Assembly (NCBI GenBank): GCA_017445875.1
Contig: JAFSRZ010000047.1
Coordinates: forward strand, 1 to 34,388
Origin: Oscillospiraceae bacterium
GTDB taxonomy: Bacteria > Bacillota > Clostridia > Oscillospirales > Oscillospiraceae
DNA length: 34,388 bases
Direction of reading: 5' to 3'
Shown: in pieces, positions 7,592 through 14,924 of the stretch
How the letters are laid out: each line of letters starts with the position of its first letter
Numbering within the stretch: the first letter of the stretch is position 1
Notes under the pieces: model-generated
The model's database searches: none
What the model saw: the letters and a program-made list of their open reading frames with translations, nothing else
Told to the model about the DNA's origin: nothing
Position numbers and translations under genes: made by a program

Positions 7592-8506
7592 TTACGGCAA
7601 AAGCGTTTCGGGATAGAGGCCGGACGCGTGCAGGGCGCGGAGACTTTCCGCCACGGTCGCGCTGTCCTCCTGATAAGTCATGCCGAACCACTGCGCGGAC
7701 GATTTCAGTACATGGACGGTCAGATTTCCGGCGGCGCGTTCGGCGTCGACGACGGACGGAAGGTAACATTCGGCTTTGGGATTGTCCCCGGCGGTACGCA
7801 AAAAGGCCTCGAAATTGCGTTTGAGCGCCGGGAATATCGACGGCGCGAAGCCCCACATATTCATAGACGCGATATCATCCGGGGACAATTTCACGCCGCT
7901 GTCCTCGTCCCAGAGGCCGCCCGACGGACACGCCCCGATTTTCAGGCGTTCCGTAATGCCCTGTAACACGCCGTTGTCTACGGCACAGATTCCCCGCGAC
8001 ACGGTGCCGCTTTCGGAGAGCGTGTTTTTGAGGATGTAGCCGACCATGAGCGCGGCACCGTCGGCGGGCAGACGCGTCAGGGCGTCGTGCATGACGCGGT
8101 AGGCGTCCGCGCCGTAATAATCATCGGCGTTGATGACGCAGAACGGTTCCCGCACGGCGTCGGCGGCGCACAGAAGCGCGTGGGCGGTGCCGAAGGGCTT
8201 TTTCCGTTCGGGCGGAATGTGGTAAAAACTTGGAACGCTGGAAAAGTCCTGAAACGCGTACGCCACTTCTATGGCGTCGCCGTTTTGGGCGTGGAAGCGG
8301 GAGAGGCGTTTTCCGAACAGTTCTTCTATGACGGCTTTGGATTCCGGGCGGATGATAAAGACGACTTTCCGGAATCCGGCGCGGATTGCGTCATAGATGG
8401 AGTATTCCATAAGCGGCTCGCCGTGGGGGCCGATACCGGTTGTCTGTTTGTCGCCGCCGTAACGGGAACCCAGTCCCGCCGCCATAATCACAAGCGTTGT
8501 TTTCAT
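7592..8506 (-). CDS. Sugar-phosphate nucleotidyltransferase-like protein
   Basis: A 304-residue single-domain nucleotidyltransferase. GLGSRYGG (11-18) is the NTP-binding loop; GTAHA (106-110) and NADDYYG (126-132) mark the base-contacting and metal-binding Asp motifs. It resembles the family annotated as NTP transferases acting on sugar-1-phosphates, but the exact sugar or cofactor cannot be told. The start is the ATG at 8506 with GGAGGA upstream; six more in-frame codons upstream overlap that ribosome site. It lies in the leftward run after the cyclophilin and 41 bases before the aminopeptidase. Confidence 0.85.
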   Translation of the reverse strand: MKTTLVIMAAGLGSRYGGDKQTTGIGPHGEPLMEYSIYDAIRAGFRKVVFIIRPESKAVIEELFGKRLSRFHAQNGDAIEVAYAFQDFSSVPSFYHIPPERKKPFGTAHALLCAADAVREPFCVINADDYYGADAYRVMHDALTRLPADGAALMVGYILKNTLSESGTVSRGICAVDNGVLQGITERLKIGACPSGGLWDEDSGVKLSPDDIASMNMWGFAPSIFPALKRNFEAFLRTAGDNPKAECYLPSVVDAERAAGNLTVHVLKSSAQWFGMTYQEDSATVAESLRALHASGLYPETLLP

Positions 8507-8530
8507 AGTATGTTCCTCCAACATAGGGAA

Positions 8531-8561
8531 CCGCGCCGGAGCGGTACTGTCTCCGGCGCGG
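8531..8561 (-). terminator. Perfect hairpin after cyclophilin gene
   Basis: CCGCGCCGGAG (8531-8541) pairs perfectly with CTCCGGCGCGG (8551-8561), just below the cyclophilin stop. There is no T-tract, so it may stabilise the upstream mRNA or terminate partially inside the operon. Confidence 0.55.
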
Positions 8562-8569
8562 CGTGTGGA

Positions 8570-9760
8570 TTACTTGTCCCGGATGGTAATGGATTCGATA
8601 ATGGGCTGTTCGTCGGGAGCAATGGAGCCGTTGTTGTCGGTAGGCTTGGCATCCTTGCACATCTGGTCTACAACTTCCATGCCCTCCGTGACATGTCCGA
8701 AAGCGGCGTAGTCGCCATCAAGGAAAGTGCTGTCACTCTGGACGATGAAAAATTGTGAGCTTGCGCTGTTCTTGTCGCCGGAAGCACGCGCCATGGAAAT
8801 CGTGCCGCGTGTGTGGGACAAATTATTGGTGTAGCCGTTGGAAGAGAACTCGCCGACAATATTCTTGTCTGCGCCGCCGGTGCCGTTGCCCAAGGGGTCG
8901 CCGCCCTGCGCCATGAAACCGTCCATAATACGGTGGAACGTCAGACCGTTATAGAAGCCGCTTTCGGCAAGGTCAACGAAATTCTGTACGGTAAGCGGCG
9001 CGGCGGAAGCGTCCAATTCCACGGTAATCTTGCCGTAATCCTGCACCATGATGTCGGCGTACTGTACGGCGGCGGTGGCGTCGGCGTTGGTTGTCGTCGC
9101 GGCGTTATCAGTCGTTGCCGCGGCGGACGGTTCGGAGTTGCCGCTATCAGATGTGGCGGCGGTGGCGTCCGTTGTCGTGGTAGCGCTACTGTCGGTGGTT
9201 GTCGCGGCGCTGTCCGTAGTTGTCGCGGCGCTGTCGGTTGTTGTCGTGGTATCGTCCGTGGTCGCCGTGGCGTTATCGGTCTTGCCGCTGTCGGCGTCGG
9301 TTTCGGTACTCTTGTCGGTGTCGGTATCGCTGTCGGCGTCCGTGTCAGTGTTGGCGTCGGTACTGCTGTCGGCGTCCGTGTCGGTGTCGGTACTGCTGTC
9401 GGCCTCGGTTTCCGTGCCGCTTTCGGCGTCAGTGTCGGCAGCGCTTTCGGCGTTCCCGGCGGCGTCGCCCACTTCCTCCACGGTCTCGGCGTCCGACGAC
9501 GCGGGCGCGGTGTCCTTGTTGCCCTTGTTGGTGAATTGCGCAATCAGCAACAGTAACAGGAATACGCCCACCGCAACGGCAACGGCAATCCACATCTGTT
9601 TCTGACGGTTGGGGTCAGCGGCGGCGGGTTTGGCACTGCTGCCGCCACTCTTCGCGGGCTGTGTACGCGCTACGCTGTTCTGCTTCTTCTGTTGCTGTTG
9701 CGGGGCGCGGTTGGGATTCTTTTTCTTCTTGTACTTCTTCTTGCTTCTGCTCTTCGGCAT
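8570..9760 (-). CDS. Membrane-anchored cyclophilin-type peptidyl-prolyl isomerase
   Basis: A 396-residue protein. Residues 1-55 are a Lys/Gln-rich cytoplasmic tail, 56-77 one membrane helix, 82-232 an acidic Asp/Thr/Ser/Ala low-complexity linker, and 236-396 the cyclophilin domain. [14 protein letters not shown] (275-288) contains the catalytic Arg277, and SQFFIV and FGHVTEGM are further cyclophilin marks. The topology puts the isomerase outside the membrane, on a long flexible stalk, where it could help fold exported proteins. ATG at 9760 is eight bases after GAGGAG; an in-frame GTG at 9769 overlaps the trmD stop and is too close. It is in the rimM-trmD run, which is not a usual place for it. 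Confidence 0.95.
   Translation of the reverse strand: MPKSRSKKKYKKKKNPNRAPQQQQKKQNSVARTQPAKSGGSSAKPAAADPNRQKQMWIAVAVAVGVFLLLLLIAQFTNKGNKDTAPASSDAETVEEVGDAAGNAESAADTDAESGTETEADSSTDTDTDADSSTDANTDTDADSDTDTDKSTETDADSGKTDNATATTDDTTTTTDSAATTTDSAATTTDSSATTTTDATAATSDSGNSEPSAAATTDNAATTTNADATAAVQYADIMVQDYGKITVELDASAAPLTVQNFVDLAESGFYNGLTFHRIMDGFMAQGGDPLGNGTGGADKNIVGEFSSNGYTNNLSHTRGTISMARASGDKNSASSQFFIVQSDSTFLDGDYAAFGHVTEGMEVVDQMCKDAKPTDNNGSIAPDEQPIIESITIRDK
9065..9517 (-). repeat. Low-complexity repeat region coding the cyclophilin linker
   Basis: Short imperfect tandem repeats of GTCGGCGTC/GTCGGTGTC type code Asp-Thr-Asp-Ala-Asp-Ser and Thr-Thr-Thr-Asp-Ser-Ala-Ala runs (linker residues 82-232). Such tracts are prone to slippage, so length variation between strains is expected. 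Confidence 0.85.
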
Positions 9761-9765
9761 GATGT

Positions 9766-10578
9766 TCACTCCTCATTTTGTTGTTGTGTACTGCCCCCGT
9801 CGCCGGGAGCCGGAACGGATTCCGACAGGGCGCGGACTTCGTCCTTGGCCTCCTGTAAGACCCGTTTTTCCGCTTTGGTGGTCAATCTGGTTTCGTCGAA
9901 CCGTGCGAACAGGTCCGGACGGCGCAACATCGTTCGTTTGTAACTCTCTTTCCGACGCCATTCGGCGACTTTCGCGTGATGTCCGGACAGCAGAACGTCC
10001 GGCACGGCGCGTCCGTGCCAGACCGCCGGACGGCTGTACTGCGGATACTCCAACAGTCCGTCCCAGTGGGATTCCTCCTCAAAACATTCCGGGGCGGGCA
10101 GAACCCCCGGCACCATGCGGCATACGGCGTCCGTGAGCGCCATTGCCGGGATTTCGCCGCCTGTTAAGACGTAATCGCCCACGGAAATTTCCTCGTCCAC
10201 GCATTCCTCCAAGAAACGCTCGTCCACGCCTTCATAGTGTCCGCACACAAGAATTAAGTGTTCGTAACGCTCTTTGAGTTCCCGCGCCACGGCCTGTGTA
10301 AAGGTTCGCCCGCACGGGGACAAAAATATCGTGTGTCCGGCACCGTGATTTTGCGTGACGGCCTCCCAGCAACGGTAAAGCGGGTCAGCCTGCATGACGG
10401 CACCGCGTCCGCCGCCGTACGGGTAATCGTCTACCTGCATTTGACGGTTAGTTGTGTAGGCGCGGATTTGGTGTGTGCGAATCGTGATGAACCCGCGTTC
10501 CCGCGCACGTCCCAGAATGCTGACACCTAACATCGCCTCGACGGCCTCCGGGAACAGGGTCATAATGTCAATCCACAT
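9766..10578 (-). CDS. trmD: tRNA (guanine-N1-)-methyltransferase TrmD
   Basis: Methylates G37 next to the anticodon in several tRNAs with SAM, preventing frameshifts. The 270-residue product has the SPOUT knot: the N-terminal [42 protein letters not shown] and [17 protein letters not shown], followed by the C-terminal domain with [20 protein letters not shown]. The start at 10578 overlaps the end of rimM by 11 bases, as is common for this pair. The C-terminal tail after about residue 245 is longer than in E. coli TrmD and variable. Confidence 0.98.
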   Translation of the reverse strand: MWIDIMTLFPEAVEAMLGVSILGRARERGFITIRTHQIRAYTTNRQMQVDDYPYGGGRGAVMQADPLYRCWEAVTQNHGAGHTIFLSPCGRTFTQAVARELKERYEHLILVCGHYEGVDERFLEECVDEEISVGDYVLTGGEIPAMALTDAVCRMVPGVLPAPECFEEESHWDGLLEYPQYSRPAVWHGRAVPDVLLSGHHAKVAEWRRKESYKRTMLRRPDLFARFDETRLTTKAEKRVLQEAKDEVRALSESVPAPGDGGSTQQQNEE

Positions 10579-11068
10579 CCTGCGCCAATCCTTCCCACAC
10601 CCGAACGTCCATGCGGTTCCCGTCCACGTCCACGGACAAGATGAACGCGTCCGGGACGGCGGGTATCAGGTACGTATGCTCCCCGCGTACGGTGTACACC
10701 TTGCTTGCCGGGTAGGCCTCGACTTTCGTCAAGGTGCCGATACATTCCCCCGTCGCGGCGTCAAAAACTTCCATACCGGGCAGTTCGTCATCGAAAAACG
10801 GCACGTCCGCCGCGTCGGCGCGGTCAATGGACAGTTCCCGGCCTTTGAGTGCCTGCGCGGCGTCCATGTCGTTGACGCCCGCGAGACGTAGCAAGGCACA
10901 TCCTTTGTGAACCCGCGCCGCCTCCACGGTCACGGGTACGCCGTCCATGTACAACGTGTGGAAGCGGGTCAGAAACGCGGGGTCTCCGTCACGCGGCAGA
11001 ACCCGGACTTCCCCCCGAATCCCATGCGTATTGACAATCCGTCCAACGGGAACTTGGTGCAGTCTCAT
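10568..11068 (-). CDS. rimM: Ribosome maturation factor RimM
   Basis: Binds ribosomal protein S19 and assists 30S head assembly. The 166-residue product has the N-terminal RimM domain (VPVGRIVNTHGIRGEVRVLP) and a C-terminal PRC barrel (IGTLTKVEAYPASKVYTV, then IPAVPDAFILSVDVDG). The ATG at 11068 has AAGGAG six bases before it; the frame stays open 28 codons upstream without similarity and across the -10 box. It heads the leftward operon and is coupled to trmD; rpsP, often upstream, is absent here. Confidence 0.96.
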   Translation of the reverse strand: MRLHQVPVGRIVNTHGIRGEVRVLPRDGDPAFLTRFHTLYMDGVPVTVEAARVHKGCALLRLAGVNDMDAAQALKGRELSIDRADAADVPFFDDELPGMEVFDAATGECIGTLTKVEAYPASKVYTVRGEHTYLIPAVPDAFILSVDVDGNRMDVRVWEGLAQDVD

Positions 11069-11123
11069 GAAAAAACTCCTTACCCGGAAAGCGGTGCTTC
11101 GCGGCGAAAACCGCGACAGAGTA

Positions 11124-11152
11124 AGTATACCTCTTTTCCGCCCAAAACGCAA
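11124..11152 (-). promoter_or_regulatory. Promoter of the rimM operon
   Basis: Leftward TTGCGT (11147-11152), a 17-nt spacer, TATACT (11124-11129), about 55 bases before rimM. Confidence 0.72.
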
Positions 11153-11178
11153 GAAGCGCGGAATTTTTATTTTCGCCC

Positions 11179-11207
11179 TTGCGGTACGGGGTGCGGGGTG
11201 CTATACT
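11179..11207 (+). promoter_or_regulatory. Promoter of mgtC and the antiporter cluster
   Basis: TTGCGG (11179-11184), a 17-nt spacer, TATACT (11202-11207), 53 bases before mgtC. The -35 boxes of this promoter and the rimM promoter face away from each other across 26 bases and have nearly the same hexamers. No other promoter was found between here and 21616, so the cluster may be one transcript. Confidence 0.72.
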
Positions 11208-11260
11208 AAGCACTTGCGCGGACTTCCACCGCCCGCGCCAACCAACAAGGGGGAATTTGC

Positions 11261-11989
11261 ATGACTTTGGCAACATATTTACAATCGCAGTTCAGCACCG
11301 CCCAAGAACTGGAATTTCTGCTCCGGCTGCTGGCGGCGGGACTGTGCGGCGGTATCATCGGACTGGAACGGAGCAGGCGTCTGAAAGAGGCCGGACTTCG
11401 GACACATGTCATTGTCTGCTGTACGGCGGCGCTCATGATGATTATTTCCAAGTACGGCTTCGCGGACTTGCGTACCGTCGACGGGCTGGACTTCAGCGGA
11501 ATCAAGGGTGCCGACTCCGCCCGTATTGCGGCGCAAGTCGTCAGCGGAGTCAGCTTTCTGGGCGCGGGTGCCATTTTCAAGAGCGGCAACACTATCAAAG
11601 GTCTGACGACGGCGGCGGGTATCTGGGCAACGTCGGGAATCGGGCTGGCACTCGGCGCGGGAATGTACGTGTTAGGCATTGCCGCGACGCTCATTATCAT
11701 TGTTTTTCAGACACTCATGCACAAATTCACCTTCGGCGCGGAATCCATGGAGGCGCACTATCTCTCGTTCACGATGTCGGCCGACCGGAGTTTCCGCGAC
11801 GTGTTCAACCAGTACATGGAGGAACACCGGATACAGGTCACGGACAGCGACTTGACCTATACCAGTGACGGCCTCGTGACCTGTAACATGATTGTCAAAA
11901 TGCCGCAGACGTTCTCCATTTACGACGTTGACCAGTTCCTACACGAACACTGTGACATTAAAAAGCTCAGCTATTCCAACTTCGCGTGA
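11261..11989 (+). CDS. MgtC/SapB family membrane protein
   Basis: A 242-residue protein with an N-terminal membrane domain of about four to five helices (residues 18-160) and a soluble C-terminal ACT-like domain. Hallmarks are GGIIGLERSRRLKEAGLRTH, with the conserved Glu-Arg pair, SGVSFLGAGAIFK, and GLTTAAGIWATSGIGLALG. Family members have been linked to magnesium adaptation, acid tolerance and inhibition of the F-type ATP synthase. Being first in the same transcript as the Mrp-like genes, 22 bases before MnhE, suggests a shared role in ion or membrane-potential balance; that is inference. AAGGGGG precedes the ATG. Confidence 0.94.
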   Translation: MTLATYLQSQFSTAQELEFLLRLLAAGLCGGIIGLERSRRLKEAGLRTHVIVCCTAALMMIISKYGFADLRTVDGLDFSGIKGADSARIAAQVVSGVSFLGAGAIFKSGNTIKGLTTAAGIWATSGIGLALGAGMYVLGIAATLIIIVFQTLMHKFTFGAESMEAHYLSFTMSADRSFRDVFNQYMEEHRIQVTDSDLTYTSDGLVTCNMIVKMPQTFSIYDVDQFLHEHCDIKKLSYSNFA

Positions 11990-12011
11990 CACGCGGCGGA
12001 AAGGGACTTTT

Positions 12012-12467
12012 ATGTCAATTCTGTTGTTTCTGCTCTGGCTCCTGCTCAACGGGCGTCTGACACTGGAAATTGTTGTCATTGGCGCGGGCGTCACGGCGTT
12101 GCTGATAGCCTTTATGTCGCGCTTCATGGGCTGGTCTCCCCGGCGGGAACGCGATATTCTCCGGTGTCTGCCGCTGTTCCTGCTCTACCTGCTCAACCTG
12201 CTTTGGGAGACGGTCAAGGCCGCCGCTACGGTGTTACTTGTGGCGCTGACGCCCTCCATGCACCCGGAACCCGTGCTTGTCGAGTTTCATTCGGGACTGC
12301 CCCGCGAGTATCAAAACGTCATTCTGGCGAACTCCATCACGCTGACACCCGGTACTATCACGGTGTTTCAGGAGGGAGACCATTTTCTGGTACACGCCTT
12401 GCGCCGGGAGTACGCGGAAGGCCTGAACCGTTCGTCATTCGTGCTGTTGTTGCGGAAATTTCCTTGA
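12012..12467 (+). CDS. mnhE: Mrp/Mnh antiporter subunit E (MbhA-like)
   Basis: A 151-residue membrane protein with an N-terminal pair of helices (LLFLLWLLLNGRLTLEIVVIG) and the MnhE C-terminal domain with FHSGLPREYQNVILANSITLTPGT and the closing VLLLRKFP. Subunit E is a small structural part of Mrp-type Na+/H+ antiporters and of the matching arm of membrane-bound hydrogenases. The ATG at 12012 has AAGGGAC upstream. It is the first of ten consecutive rightward genes with short or overlapping junctions. Confidence 0.93.
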   Translation: MSILLFLLWLLLNGRLTLEIVVIGAGVTALLIAFMSRFMGWSPRRERDILRCLPLFLLYLLNLLWETVKAAATVLLVALTPSMHPEPVLVEFHSGLPREYQNVILANSITLTPGTITVFQEGDHFLVHALRREYAEGLNRSSFVLLLRKFP

Positions 12468-12490
12468 ATGTCCGAAAGGAGACTGTTCTT

Positions 12491-12814
12491 GTGGACGTGC
12501 AAAAGGCTTATGAACTGCTCTATACATTCGTGCTGACGGGAATCGCGCTGTTGCTGTTCGTGATGCTGTTCCGTTCGGTCAGGGGTCCCGGTGTCACGGA
12601 CTGTCTTGTGTCCATTAACATGGTCGGGACACTGGTTATCGCGGCAATCGTGATTTTGTCGCGGCTCTTGGGGGAGGCATGGCTGTTGGACGTGGCGCTT
12701 ATTTATACGATGATTAGTCTTGTGTCCGTGCTGATTCTGGCGCGGGTGCTGATTCCGCCGAAACCGTCCCGGAAACGTTTCCGCGACGAGAAGGGGGGCG
12801 GCGCACATGTCTGA
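12491..12814 (+). CDS. mnhF: Mrp/Mnh antiporter subunit F
   Basis: A 107-residue protein with three membrane helices. The family block is LFRSVRGPGVTDCLVSINMVGTL followed by WLLDVALIYTMISLVSVLILAR. The start is the GTG at 12491, eight bases after AAAGGAGA; no ATG lies before the conserved first helix. It ends in a basic tail that overlaps the start of subunit G by eight bases. Confidence 0.92.
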   Translation: MDVQKAYELLYTFVLTGIALLLFVMLFRSVRGPGVTDCLVSINMVGTLVIAAIVILSRLLGEAWLLDVALIYTMISLVSVLILARVLIPPKPSRKRFRDEKGGGAHV

Positions 12815-13124
12815 ATGGGTACGCTTCTGGCTGACTGCGGTTATCCTGTGTACCGGACTTCTGTTTTTCGCGGGGGCGGTACTCGGAAACTGCCGCTTTG
12901 CCTACGTCATGAACCGGGTTCACGCCGCCGGAATCGGGGATACCATGGGACTGTTTTATGTCGTGCTGGCTGTGGCGCTCAACGCCTCCGGACTGCTGGA
13001 AGCGCTCAAATGTTTCCTGCCGCTGGTATTTCTGTGGGTCTGCTCCCCGGTCTCGTCACACCTTATCGCGCAAATCGAATACTACACCAATCAGCACCTT
13101 TACGACCACATGACAAGACTGTGA
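12807..13124 (+). CDS. mnhG: Mrp/Mnh antiporter subunit G
   Basis: A 105-residue protein with three membrane helices. It shows the MnhG pattern: a first helix ending GAVLGNCRF, then YVMNRVHAAGIGDTMG with the conserved His-Ala-x-x-x-x-Asp-Thr motif, and a third helix followed by VSSHLIAQIEY. The start overlaps subunit F. AAGGGGGGCG just upstream is the ribosome site. Confidence 0.93.
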   Translation: MSEWVRFWLTAVILCTGLLFFAGAVLGNCRFAYVMNRVHAAGIGDTMGLFYVVLAVALNASGLLEALKCFLPLVFLWVCSPVSSHLIAQIEYYTNQHLYDHMTRL

Positions 13125-13137
13125 GAGGCGAACCGGC

Positions 13138-13554
13138 ATGAATTTTCAGGAAGTCTACAAAATTGCGCTTGTCGTGCTGTTGATTGTCTGCGCGGTGTCG
13201 GTGAATCTGACGCGAAGCCTGTTACGGTCGGTTATTATTTTCATGTCCTACAGTTCGATAATGTGTCTGCTGTGGATACTGATGGAGTCGCCGGACTTGG
13301 CGATTACGGAAGCGGCAGTCGGCGCGGGAATCAGCGGGTATTTGTTCCTTGTGACGCTCAAAAAACTGCGTCAGATAGACGGCATGGACGACCGCCAGCG
13401 CGAGGACGGCGCGTGGACGGATACCGCCCCCGAAATGGAACCGTCACCGGAAACTTTCCCGGACGGCGGCGTGTCGCAACAGAGAACAGACAGCGCCTCC
13501 GGCGTCGTCAAAAAGAAACGGCGTCGGGCGAAACGGAAAGAAGGCCGATTATGA
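13138..13554 (+). CDS. MbhD-like subunit (DUF4040, MrpA C-terminal module)
   Basis: A 138-residue protein. Residues 1-80 form three membrane helices with LLRSVIIFMSYSSIMCLLWILMESPDLAITEAAVG, the signature of the domain that is MbhD in membrane-bound hydrogenases and part of the MrpA tail in Mrp antiporters. Residues 81-138 are a polar cytoplasmic tail ending in a strongly basic KKKRRRAKRKEGR cluster, which is unusual for the family. GAGAGGCG precedes the ATG. Its stop overlaps the next start as ATGA. Confidence 0.9.
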   Translation: MNFQEVYKIALVVLLIVCAVSVNLTRSLLRSVIIFMSYSSIMCLLWILMESPDLAITEAAVGAGISGYLFLVTLKKLRQIDGMDDRQREDGAWTDTAPEMEPSPETFPDGGVSQQRTDSASGVVKKKRRRAKRKEGRL

Positions 13555-14531
13555 ACGCGGACAAATTCCGCCGCTGGCTCAACGGCGAAACGGATATCAT
13601 GGGGCATATTCTGGACACGCAAACAGGCCATGACCTGCCCCGGCAAGACCAAAGGCGTCTGCAACACGAGGCCGAAGAAGTGGCGATAGTCCGCATGGGG
13701 CGCGTGATACACTCGGAACGGCGTCTGTTTTCGGCGTGGTACCGCGTGGCGGCTGTGCTGTGCTGTCTGACACTGATGGCGGTGTTTCTGTACATGGTGG
13801 CGCATATCACGCGGTACGGCGCGGAAAATCCACGCGTCGCGGAAGTCGCGGAACGCTACGTCGAACACGGTTTAGAGGAAACCGGGGCAACGAACATTGT
13901 CGCGGGTATGATACTCGATTACCGCGCCTTTGACACGCTGGGGGAATCCCATGTACTTTTTACGGCGCTGATTTGCGTCATGATTCTGTTACGGCGCGAC
14001 CGAAAGAACATGCGCACGGCCTACGAGGACTATTACCGCATTCAGGACGAGGACTATTTTCCAACGAACCAAGACCCGATAGCGCGGCGCGTCGGCGGAA
14101 TTTTGGTGCCGTGTATCCTGCTGTTCGGCGTCTATATCCTGCTCAATGGGCAGATTTCACCGGGCGGCGGCTTTTCGGGCGGCGCTGTACTGGGTGCCGG
14201 ACTGGTGATTTTCGCGTCCACACGCGGGGACAGTGTTGTTGACAAGTTCCTGACAAAGCGCGTGTTTCAGTGGGCGGCGTTCTGTGCGCTCTCGTTCTAC
14301 AGTCTCGCTAAGGGCTATGTCTTTTTCACGGGTGCCAACGGGCTGGAAAATCACATTCCGAAGGGCGTGCCGGGGGCGATACTCTCCGGCGGACTCATTC
14401 TCCCGCTTGATATCGCCGTCGGACTGGTCGTGGCCTGTACTATGTTCGGCTTTTACAGTCTGTTCCGGCGCGGGATTATCGGCGGCGACGACGCGCCGCG
14501 TGTCACCGGAACCGGGGGAAAGGAAGCGTAA
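13551..14531 (+). CDS. Fused MbhE-MnhB subunit
   Basis: A 326-residue protein joining two modules. After a polar N-terminus (1-60) and a membrane helix at about 65-87 comes the MbhE motif NIVAGMILDYRAFDTLGES (115-133). MnhB follows from about residue 180, with the signature GQISPGGGFSGG (200-211) and three further helices; a short polar tail ends it. In Mrp antiporters the MbhE part is the end of MrpA; in Mbh hydrogenases MbhE and MbhF (MrpB) are separate genes. The ATG at 13551 overlaps the previous stop. Confidence 0.92.
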   Translation: MNADKFRRWLNGETDIMGHILDTQTGHDLPRQDQRRLQHEAEEVAIVRMGRVIHSERRLFSAWYRVAAVLCCLTLMAVFLYMVAHITRYGAENPRVAEVAERYVEHGLEETGATNIVAGMILDYRAFDTLGESHVLFTALICVMILLRRDRKNMRTAYEDYYRIQDEDYFPTNQDPIARRVGGILVPCILLFGVYILLNGQISPGGGFSGGAVLGAGLVIFASTRGDSVVDKFLTKRVFQWAAFCALSFYSLAKGYVFFTGANGLENHIPKGVPGAILSGGLILPLDIAVGLVVACTMFGFYSLFRRGIIGGDDAPRVTGTGGKEA

Positions 14532-14533
14532 CC

Positions 14534-14923
14534 ATGCAAGAAACCATTTCGGCGTTACTGGCGAATTACGAGGAGGCCGCCGCTATTATTCTGTTTGTGA
14601 TTGGGCTGTCCATGCTTCTTTTCCACGGGAACCTGATTAAGAAACTTATCGGCATGAACATCATGGACACGGGCAGTTTTCTGTTTCTGGCGAGTATGGG
14701 CTATATCGAGAACCGCAAAGCCCCGATTTTAGTCGACGGCCTGCGGGAGTTCGAGGACTATATCAACCCCGTTCCCGCCGGACTGGTGCTGACTGGAATC
14801 GTGGTATCCGTGTCCGTGACTGCGGTCATGCTGTCGCTTTCTATCCGGCTCTACAGGCGCTATCATACGCTGAACGTGGACGAGGTCTATCTTCTCTCCC
14901 GGCACCAGTTGGAGGACAGATGA
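14534..14923 (+). CDS. mnhC: Mrp/Mnh antiporter subunit C (NuoK-like)
   Basis: A 129-residue NuoK homologue with three membrane helices. The pattern GLSMLLFHGNLIKKLIGMNIMDTGSFLF is the NuoK/MnhC core, and PVPAGLVLTGIVVSVSVTAVMLSLSIRLYRRY is the third helix. The GGGGGAAAGGA upstream is the ribosome site. It starts two bases after the MnhB module and ends one base before the first antiporter-like subunit. Confidence 0.93.
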   Translation: MQETISALLANYEEAAAIILFVIGLSMLLFHGNLIKKLIGMNIMDTGSFLFLASMGYIENRKAPILVDGLREFEDYINPVPAGLVLTGIVVSVSVTAVMLSLSIRLYRRYHTLNVDEVYLLSRHQLEDR

Positions 14924-14924
14924 C

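Noticed and set aside
7551-7856. 102-codon N-terminal extension of the M29 aminopeptidase
   Set aside because: It is antiparallel noise from the neighbouring nucleotidyltransferase gene; the TTG at 7550 has a strong ribosome site and begins the conserved domain.
9065-9517. Repeated GTCGGCGTC units that could suggest a repeat array or CRISPR
   Set aside because: The units are short, have no spacers, and translate as the low-complexity linker of the cyclophilin.
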